From Sphingorhabdus sp. EL138 (GTDB taxonomy: Bacteria; Pseudomonadota; Alphaproteobacteria; Sphingomonadales; Sphingomonadaceae): DNA of 64,000 bases. Position 1 is the first letter of the stretch. Each line of letters opens with the position of its first letter. The stretch lies in NCBI RefSeq assembly GCF_945890115.1, contig NZ_CAMDCK010000001.1, forward strand, positions 147,020-211,019, given 5' to 3'. A program made the translations under genes and the position numbers. Under the pieces are notes generated by a model. That model searched no databases, was not told the origin of the DNA, and saw only the letters and a program-made list of their open reading frames with translations. Below, one piece after another: positions 1-6,179 of this stretch.

Positions 1-970
1 TCAGTTGCCACGCGGCAAAACCCGCAGCGGCGCCAAGTGAAGCAAAGGGGAGAAAGGGCAGTCCCGGAAGCAGCGAAAAGCCAATCATAAGGGCCGATAC
101 AAGGCCATATGCCATGGGATGCCTAGTGAACTGCTCGACAAGAGCGCCTGATGCCTTTCCAGCCTCCCCCCCCTTTGTCACAAGCAAGCCTGAAGCGATC
201 GAGACGATCAAGGCAGGGATTTGTGTTACTAGCCCATCGCCAACTGTAAGGAGCGTATAAACTTGGAAGGCTTCACCAACGGGAAGGTCATGGACAAACA
301 CACCTAAGATGAGCCCAACTATGATATTGACCGCCGTGATCAGCAGACCGGCTACGGCATCGCCCTTAACAAATTTGGACGCACCGTCCATGGCCCCGAA
401 AAAGGAGCTCTCTGCCTCGATCTCAGAGCGCCTTGCTTTCGCCTGCTCCTCGTTAATCATGCCAGCCGAAAGATCGGCGTCGATCGCCATTTGCTTGCCG
501 GGCATAGCATCCAGACTGAAGCGCGCCGATACTTCAGCGATGCGTCCCGAGCCCTTGGTGATGACGACAAAATTGATGACGAGCAGGATCAGGAAGAGCG
601 TAATCCCGATGATGGCTTCTCCGCCCATAAGGAACTCGCCAAATGCGGCGATCACCCCGCCCGCCGCTTCCGGGCCTTCGTGGCCATGCGAGAGGATAAG
701 GCGCGTCGAAGCAATATTGAGACCCAGCCTGAGCATGGTCACGATAAGCAGAATGGTTGGAAAAGCCGCCAGGTCGATTGGCTTTTCGATGAAAAGGGCT
801 GTCAGCAGGATCAGAACGGAAACCGTGATTGAAAGCGAGAGCCCAATATCAAGTAACCAGGTCGGAATGGGCAACACCAGCAGTGAGATGATTGCAATGA
901 CGGCAAGCGCCAGAGCCATATCCCGTCCAGCGCCCAAACGGTGCGCGATCTGATTGAGCAACCCATTCAT
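1..970 (-). CDS. flhA: Flagellar export gate protein FlhA (partial, N-terminal part)
   Basis: This is the N-terminal ~320 residues of FlhA, the inner-membrane gate of the flagellar type III secretion system; the C-terminal cytoplasmic domain lies beyond the left window edge. The frame begins MNGLLNQIAHRLGAGRDMA at 970 and runs open to base 1. It shows successive hydrophobic helices and the conserved cytoplasmic stretch after RLILSHG, including GEFLMGG and FVVITKGSGRIAEVSARF, followed by DAMPGKQMAIDADL, a FlhA/InvA signature. It is the last gene of a minus-strand run fliG-fliH-fliF-fliN-flbD-flhA, 31 bases after flbD, so it is probably cotranscribed. The family call is very secure. Confidence 0.96.
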   Translation of the reverse strand, partial: MNGLLNQIAHRLGAGRDMALALAVIAIISLLVLPIPTWLLDIGLSLSITVSVLILLTALFIEKPIDLAAFPTILLIVTMLRLGLNIASTRLILSHGHEGPEAAGGVIAAFGEFLMGGEAIIGITLFLILLVINFVVITKGSGRIAEVSARFSLDAMPGKQMAIDADLSAGMINEEQAKARRSEIEAESSFFGAMDGASKFVKGDAVAGLLITAVNIIVGLILGVFVHDLPVGEAFQVYTLLTVGDGLVTQIPALIVSIASGLLVTKGGEAGKASGALVEQFTRHPMAYGLVSALMIGFSLLPGLPFLPFASLGAAAGFAAWQL

Positions 971-1001
971 AAAATAATCCTTATCGTTCGCCCGCCGATG
1001 A

Positions 1002-2333
1002 TCAGGCGATTGGGATTCCAGCCTCGACGAAGCTCTTCAGCTTGTTGCGCATGGTGCGCACGGAGATCCCTAAGATTGAGGAAGCCGCAGTGCGGTTTCC
1101 GCTACAATGCTGCAGCGTCTGCAGGATCAAATCCCGCTCCACGTCCGCCATGCACCTTCCCACCATGTTGCCCGACAAAGGTGTCGGCGTTGCTGCAGGT
1201 TGCAGGAGCAAAGGGGTACCATCCGCAAGTGTCAGATGCTCGGGTGCAAGTTCGCGGCCGCGCGAGAGAATAACGCCGCGCAGCATCACATGCTCAAGCT
1301 CCTGAACATTGCCCGGCCAAGGTTGCACTTGGAGAATGGCCAGTGCTTGTGAAGAGACCGGGCGGATGTCGAAACCGTTAAGGCGCGCAAAGCGCTCTGC
1401 AAAATACTGTGCCAGCACAGAGGTGTCCTCGGGCCTGTCACGCAGCGGCGATATTTTGATGTTTACCAAACTGAGTTGCTGATACAGCTCCTCAAGAAAG
1501 CTGCCTTCATCTACCCGTTGGGCTAGGTCTTTCTGCGACCCTGCAACAAGACGGATATCAACATTCTGATATATATCGGTACCAAGACGCCGTATCCGCC
1601 TAGTTTCGAGTAATTCGAGCAGGCTGGCCTGGACCAAGGGATCAAGCGCATCAATGTTACGAAGGTAGATTGTGCCACCGCTTGCCTGTTCAATTCTGCC
1701 TGCCCTTTTGGCAACTGCCCCATCGAATGCGCCCGGCTCCTGACCAAAAAGTTCCGCCATGATATGCTCGGCGTTGGCCGCTGCGCAGTTCACCACAACA
1801 AAGCGCCCGCCGCGGCCAGAGAAATTGTGAACGATCCGAGCAAGCATCTCCTTGCCATTCCCGCGCTCACCTACCAGAAGTACCGGCAAAGGCGACTTGC
1901 TCATGGCAAGCGCGAAATCGAGTGATTGGCGGAAAGGTGCGGACACACCGACAACATCCACCGACCGCATTGAGACAGACAGAATTGCTGCCCCAATAAG
2001 GTCTGCATCTGGTGGAAGCGAAACATAATCCTGCGCACCAGCGTGAATGGCCGCCACAGCTTGTTCCGCTGGTGCATCGACACCGCACGCAATCACCGGG
2101 ACCAGCATACGCTCGGCACGCAATTGAGCGATGAAACGTGCAACGTCGCACCCGACGTCGACCATAACCAAATCAGCTCCGACTTCGCGAAGTATCGCCA
2201 CAGCATCATCAGGAGATGGAACGATCTGGACGGCTGCGCCGACTGTGTCAGCCAGCTTAGCTGCAGTCCTAAACTCAGCTCGATCCGAACCGACAAGGAG
2301 CATCCGGACCGGGACTTTAAGGCCGAACGACAT
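1002..2333 (-). CDS. flbD: FlbD-like flagellar regulator with degenerate AAA+ domain
   Basis: 443 residues with the layout of Caulobacter FlbD: an atypical receiver (about 9-120, Asp59 in VMVDVG), a sigma-54 AAA+ domain (about 125-345) and a Fis-type helix-turn-helix (about 395-435, GNRTAASSILGISVRTMRNK). Walker A is kept (GERGNGKE, 155-162). The sigma-54 contact loop reads GAFDGA (201-206) instead of GAFTGA. The Walker B stretch reads TIYLRNID (221-228), without the Asp-Glu pair. The usual FREDLYYRL reads FLEELYQQL (279-287). It is therefore probably not a normal sigma-54 ATPase, though DNA binding looks intact. Its start overlaps the fliN stop by one base (TGATG). The role in flagellar gene control is inferred from family and position. 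Confidence 0.85.
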   Translation of the reverse strand: MSFGLKVPVRMLLVGSDRAEFRTAAKLADTVGAAVQIVPSPDDAVAILREVGADLVMVDVGCDVARFIAQLRAERMLVPVIACGVDAPAEQAVAAIHAGAQDYVSLPPDADLIGAAILSVSMRSVDVVGVSAPFRQSLDFALAMSKSPLPVLLVGERGNGKEMLARIVHNFSGRGGRFVVVNCAAANAEHIMAELFGQEPGAFDGAVAKRAGRIEQASGGTIYLRNIDALDPLVQASLLELLETRRIRRLGTDIYQNVDIRLVAGSQKDLAQRVDEGSFLEELYQQLSLVNIKISPLRDRPEDTSVLAQYFAERFARLNGFDIRPVSSQALAILQVQPWPGNVQELEHVMLRGVILSRGRELAPEHLTLADGTPLLLQPAATPTPLSGNMVGRCMADVERDLILQTLQHCSGNRTAASSILGISVRTMRNKLKSFVEAGIPIA

Positions 2334-2692
2334 CAGTTGACCTGCCGGACCATTTCGGTGAGCGCAACGCCCAGCAATCCATCTGTTAGGACGACTTCAC
2401 CGCGCGCAATAAGCCGATTGTTGACCCATACATCGATCGGCTCACCTGCTCTACGGTCAAGGTCAATGACATCGCCCGAGCGCATCCGCATCAGTTCACC
2501 GACATTGACCTTGGTCTTGCCCAGCACTGCTTGGATCTTAACCACCACATTATGAACGGGCTCAAGGTTCAGCTGAGCGTCAGTTGCCGAAAACTGGTCA
2601 CTCTCTTCCAATGCCTGTCCCGATATCTCAGGCAGCTGTGGAAGTTCAAATTCAGTCGTAGAGTCTTGATCATCTTCCATTACATTATCCAT
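2333..2692 (-). CDS. fliN: Flagellar motor switch protein FliN
   Basis: 119 residues: an acidic, poorly conserved N-terminus followed by a SpoA (surface presentation of antigens) domain over about residues 45-119, with VKIQAVLGKTKVNVGELM, GDVIDLDRRAGEPIDVWVNN and the closing GVALTEMV. FliN forms the base of the cytoplasmic C ring with FliM and helps dock the export apparatus. The ATG at 2692 overlaps the end of fliF by 8 bases. An internal Met at residue 5 is an alternative start. The downstream stop is shared with the flbD start. Confidence 0.93.
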   Translation of the reverse strand: MDNVMEDDQDSTTEFELPQLPEISGQALEESDQFSATDAQLNLEPVHNVVVKIQAVLGKTKVNVGELMRMRSGDVIDLDRRAGEPIDVWVNNRLIARGEVVLTDGLLGVALTEMVRQVN

Positions 2693-4295
2693 TCAGCCAC
2701 TGGCGGAACACGTTGGCGGCGGCAGTCGGATCAGTGGCAACACGGCTACCCAACTGGCTAATTACTGCGGCTTTCTTCGTCGCGGCGGCCTCTTCGGCCA
2801 TACGGAGGGCATCTCCCCTCGCCTGATCGCTTAAGGCGTTCTGGGCGTCGGCAAATACGGCGTTGAGGCTTGAATCGCCCTCAAGAGGGCCCGCTGCGGC
2901 CAGCTGAAACTGCCCTTGTTCGCTGCCACCGCCGCGGCTGCGCAGGATGCGCAGGACCACAATACCCGCACCCGCGATGATGATGAGCTTCAATACGCTG
3001 ATGATCTGATCCATATTGATGCCGAACGGGAGCGCCGTGCTGACCTCTGCTACGTCCTCGGCCTTTGCGAATGCCATGCTTTCAACAATCACACTGTCGC
3101 CTCGCTCCGTGACGGCACCTACGGAATTCTCGACGAGACGGGTGACCTGCTGGATCTGCGGCTTCGGAACTCCGGCTTTACCGCCATCAATTGTGACAGC
3201 GACTGTAAGGCGCTTCACGCTTCCGGGCGCATTGACCAACACTTTGCGGGTGACACTGTTCTGATAAGTTGTGTCCTCTGAAGTCTGGTTGCTCTGGGTG
3301 GCGCGACTGCTGCCCGCAGCGCCGTCGGTGGCGTTTTCGGGAAGCTGGTTCGACACAGTCGTTCCCGAAGGCTGCGAATTCTGACCCTCGGTATTTTGGT
3401 CGGCGGATTCTACACTGACTTGACGTTGAATGACCTGATTTTCGGGATCGTAGACTTCGGTTTCTTCGCGGGTTTGAGACCGTTCGAGTTGAACTGAAAC
3501 CTCGGCACGAACCTTTCCTGCCCCATAAATTGGCTCCAACAAGGATTCGATCTGTGAGCGCAGGCGCGCGGCGACCGCAGTCTGCTGCTGCTCCAAGTCG
3601 CCACCGCCGTCCGACCCAGGTTCCCCCGCCCGCGCCAGCAAGGCACCCGTCTGATCCACGATAGAAACATTGTCCGGTAGCAGCTCGGGAACCGCCGATG
3701 ATACCAAGTAGCGAATGGAATTGATCTGTTCCGGCTTCAGCCGCCCAAGCGTTTTGAGCGTTACAGACGCGGTCGATTTTCGCGGTTCACTTGCAAAGAG
3801 TTCCCGCTCGGGCATCACGATCTGCACGCGAGCGCCAGATACGGAATCTAGCGTCTGTATGGATTTGGCCAATTCACCTTCGATTGCGCGCGTTTCGTTC
3901 ATTTTAGCGCGGGAAGCGGAGACGCCAAAAGGCTGTTCTGCATCTAGGACATCATAGCCTATCTTGGCGCCAAGCTGCTGCGAGGCGAGGCTCATGCGCA
4001 GTTCCGCCATGCGGTCGCGCGGCACCATGAGCGCCGTTCCATCTGCGGCCACCTGATAAGGAACATTCTGGCTCTTGAGCTGATCAGCGATCTGGCTCGC
4101 AGCGCCAGGTTCAAGGCCAGTGTACAGGAAGCCCATCTCAGGGGACGAGCCCCGAAAGGCGACATAGCCCAGCACTGCCAGCATTAAGGCAGCAACTGCC
4201 CCCATTACGAGGAGCCGCCCCCTGCCCATCTGTCCCAGAAAATTTAAAATACTTTGCACGCCTGGGTTATCCGTCCTTCGGTTTCTCTCTTCCAT
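2685..4295 (-). CDS. fliF: Flagellar MS-ring protein FliF
   Basis: About 536 residues; FliF builds the inner-membrane MS ring on which the basal body is assembled. A first membrane helix (LLVMGAVAALMLAVLGYVAF) is followed by the YscJ/FliF ring domain, with FLYTGLEPGAASQIADQL and QPFGVSASRAK. A long Ser/Thr/Gln-rich variable loop follows, then a second helix (VLKLIIIAGAGIVVLRIL) and a C-terminal FliG-binding tail ending FRQWLNG. The ATG at 4295 (MEERNRR) is preferred over an upstream TTG at 4316; no good Shine-Dalgarno is visible for either. It follows fliH, not the usual fliF-fliG-fliH order. A 13-base palindrome lies 36 bases upstream. Confidence 0.95.
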   Translation of the reverse strand: MEERNRRTDNPGVQSILNFLGQMGRGRLLVMGAVAALMLAVLGYVAFRGSSPEMGFLYTGLEPGAASQIADQLKSQNVPYQVAADGTALMVPRDRMAELRMSLASQQLGAKIGYDVLDAEQPFGVSASRAKMNETRAIEGELAKSIQTLDSVSGARVQIVMPERELFASEPRKSTASVTLKTLGRLKPEQINSIRYLVSSAVPELLPDNVSIVDQTGALLARAGEPGSDGGGDLEQQQTAVAARLRSQIESLLEPIYGAGKVRAEVSVQLERSQTREETEVYDPENQVIQRQVSVESADQNTEGQNSQPSGTTVSNQLPENATDGAAGSSRATQSNQTSEDTTYQNSVTRKVLVNAPGSVKRLTVAVTIDGGKAGVPKPQIQQVTRLVENSVGAVTERGDSVIVESMAFAKAEDVAEVSTALPFGINMDQIISVLKLIIIAGAGIVVLRILRSRGGGSEQGQFQLAAAGPLEGDSSLNAVFADAQNALSDQARGDALRMAEEAAATKKAAVISQLGSRVATDPTAAANVFRQWLNG

Positions 4296-4331
4296 CATAG
4301 GAAGAAAGTGACACAACCGAGCACGCAGCTA

Positions 4332-4344
4332 GGCAAATTTTGCC
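4332..4344 (-). promoter_or_regulatory. Candidate operator palindrome upstream of fliF
   Basis: GGCAAATTTTGCC is an almost perfect palindrome lying between the fliH stop and the fliF start, 36 bases upstream of the fliF ATG. The same core, GCAAAATTTGCC on the minus strand, recurs 39 bases upstream of flgF at 12861-12872. The GG to GC spacing is 8, not the 10 expected of a sigma-54 -24/-12 promoter. It may be a site for the FlbD-like protein encoded nearby; that assignment is inference. Confidence 0.45.
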
Positions 4345-4355
4345 TTATGCCGTCA

Positions 4356-5054
4356 TCAAGCCTCAAATTCAGCGTCGTCTGGGAGAATCACCGCCAGGGT
4401 TTCGGCCATGGTTGCGCGGCGTGTCGGCCCGTCGATCTTGAGGCCACCTGCGCCCCAAGAGAGCAGCGCGTCGCCAAGGCTGATTTCCGCATTGCCGTAG
4501 ATATTGATCTCGCAGGCCTTTCGGCTTGCCTCGTCGGCGCGCGGAAAGTTGGACTGCAACGGCTCAACGAGCGTAGGATGCACTTCTACATCTATCGTCT
4601 GCAACTGGTGCATCTCGCCAAGCAATTCTGAGATGGCTGTGGAAACGGGGCCGAGAGGGGCAGTCCGCAAAGCTTGGCCAGCCAGAAACTCACCCGTGGC
4701 CAAGGCAAGAGAGGCACTGTCTCGCACAACCGCCTCGAACCGCCGCTCAACGGTTTCACCCAGTTGCTCAATCGACGATTGGATGGCATCGGTTGCAGCC
4801 AGAACGCACCCCGGCAGCTCTCGCCGCGCCTGCTCCAAACCAGCCCTCTCGCCCTCGATACGCGCCTTTTCGACTAGAACCCGCAGGTCCACAAGTGTCT
4901 GCTCAAGCTGCCCTTCAAGGTTCGCGACCAGCAACCGCAATTGATGGTCATTGAGGCCGGCTGTGCCGATCCGGCCGCCATTATGGTTAGCAGCACTGGT
5001 AACAAGCGTCCCGAAGGTGAACCGTTGAGGCTGTGGTGTGTCAGGCATATCCAT
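4356..5054 (-). CDS. fliH: Flagellar export regulator FliH
   Basis: About 232 residues. FliH binds the export ATPase FliI and links it to the C ring. The protein has a variable N-terminus, a helical middle rich in Glu and Arg (roughly 45-110, ANLEGQLEQTLVDLRVLVEK) and a C-terminal domain typical of FliH/HrpE, with GNAEISLGDALLSWGAGGL and a closing TMAETLAVIL. The ATG at 5054 (MDMPDTPQ) is chosen; a TTG at 5060 and an ATG at 5048 are alternatives. It follows fliG with almost no gap. Sequence conservation is low, so the call leans partly on its place between fliG and fliF. Confidence 0.78.
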   Translation of the reverse strand: MDMPDTPQPQRFTFGTLVTSAANHNGGRIGTAGLNDHQLRLLVANLEGQLEQTLVDLRVLVEKARIEGERAGLEQARRELPGCVLAATDAIQSSIEQLGETVERRFEAVVRDSASLALATGEFLAGQALRTAPLGPVSTAISELLGEMHQLQTIDVEVHPTLVEPLQSNFPRADEASRKACEINIYGNAEISLGDALLSWGAGGLKIDGPTRRATMAETLAVILPDDAEFEA

Positions 5055-5060
5055 GTGCAA

Positions 5061-6095
5061 TCAGTATACCAGACCGTCGTCGTTACGCGGATCGATCAGG
5101 ACGATCTCGCCGCGGTCGGCCAGCGTCTTGGCAACACGCACCAGATTGGCCTGCGCCGCTTCACAATCCCGCGCACGCACAGGCCCCATGGCCTGCATTT
5201 CTTCGCGCATCAGTTTTGCGGCACGCTCCGTCATGGCGCTGAAGAACTTCTGTTTGACCTCGTCGTCCACAGGCTTGAGCGCGAGTGCGAGATCGCGCTT
5301 CTCTGCCGTGCGGATGATAGCCTGAATAGCTTCGGGCAAAAGCCCGAGCAGGTCAGTGAAGGTGAACATCAATGCCCTAATCTTCTCTGCATCATCCTCA
5401 GAGAGCTTTTCAAGGTCCCCCAGCATGAATTCACCCGTCTTGACGTCGAGGGAGTTGAACATCTCCGCCAGCGCTTCGTGAGAATTGCGGCGCTGTGTCC
5501 TCGCCAGATTGTTCATGAACTCCTGACGCAGGGTCTCCTCAACGCGCTTCAACACATCGCTTTGCACTGTATCAATATTCAGCATCCGGTATAGGACGTC
5601 CGCCATTATTTCTCTGGGCAGTGTCTGGATCACACGCGCAGAATGCGAAGGCTCTAGGTTATGGAGGATCAAAGCCACCGTTTGGGGATTCTCATTTTTC
5701 AGATAGCTTGCAAGCACACTATCACTGACATTGGACAGCTTGTCCCAGACCGTTCGGCCTGAAGGTCCGCGAATGTCCGACATGATCTCGCCAAGCTGGT
5801 CCTCGGAAAAAAAATCTCCCAGCCAGTTCTCCGCAGCCTCCATAGATCCGTAAAGCCCAGATCCGCCGCCAAGTTCCCCGGAAAACCGCGCCAGAAAATG
5901 CTCGACAATGGTGGTGGGAACACGGCCGAGACTGGCAATCCCGGCAGACACTTCTTTGATCTCTTCGACACTGAGTTGGTCCCAGATCGGCGCGAACTTG
6001 TCCTTGCCCATTGCAAGCATGAGTGCAGCTGCCCTTTGCGGGCCACTAAACTGCCTAAGTTCGGCCAGTTCTGACGGCGCAGCCGCTTCGCTCAT
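5061..6095 (-). CDS. fliG: Flagellar motor switch protein FliG
   Basis: 344 residues, normal for the family. FliG is the torque-transmitting ring between FliF and FliM. The N-terminal FliF-binding domain has FSGPQRAAALMLAMG. The middle domain has the EHPQ-type motif as NENPQTVALIL and LPREIMADVLYRM. The C-terminal domain has the hinge MFTF and the charged ridge KIRALMFTF / AEKRDLALALK that faces the stator. It is the first gene of the minus-strand flagellar run. A 13-base palindrome containing TATAAT lies 49 bases upstream of its ATG. Confidence 0.95.
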   Translation of the reverse strand: MSEAAAPSELAELRQFSGPQRAAALMLAMGKDKFAPIWDQLSVEEIKEVSAGIASLGRVPTTIVEHFLARFSGELGGGSGLYGSMEAAENWLGDFFSEDQLGEIMSDIRGPSGRTVWDKLSNVSDSVLASYLKNENPQTVALILHNLEPSHSARVIQTLPREIMADVLYRMLNIDTVQSDVLKRVEETLRQEFMNNLARTQRRNSHEALAEMFNSLDVKTGEFMLGDLEKLSEDDAEKIRALMFTFTDLLGLLPEAIQAIIRTAEKRDLALALKPVDDEVKQKFFSAMTERAAKLMREEMQAMGPVRARDCEAAQANLVRVAKTLADRGEIVLIDPRNDDGLVY

Positions 6096-6144
6096 AACAT
6101 TACCTCAAAAAGTTGCTGTTTCGGGCTCGGGATGCCCATCTCCT

Positions 6145-6157
6145 TCCTATTATAGGA
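6145..6157 (-). promoter_or_regulatory. Candidate promoter/operator palindrome upstream of fliG
   Basis: On the minus strand this reads TCCTATAATAGGA, palindromic around one base and containing a perfect TATAAT. It sits 49 bases upstream of the fliG start. An identical copy in the same orientation relative to transcription lies 48 bases upstream of fliL at 12882-12894. No matching -35 box is evident. It also lies in the upstream region of the divergent plus-strand gene at 6180. Confidence 0.5.
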
Positions 6158-6179
6158 CAGTAGGCTTCATCCGTGCGGG

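Noticed and set aside
309..953. Long plus-strand open frame over flhA
   Set aside because: It is antisense to clear FlhA coding sequence and its product has no recognisable features.
4332..4344. Sigma-54 promoter (-24/-12) at the fliF palindrome
   Set aside because: The GG and GC are 8 bases apart instead of 10, and the element is symmetric; the same holds at 12861-12872.
4941..5594. Plus-strand open frame over fliH and fliG
   Set aside because: It is antisense to two conserved flagellar genes and crosses their boundary.
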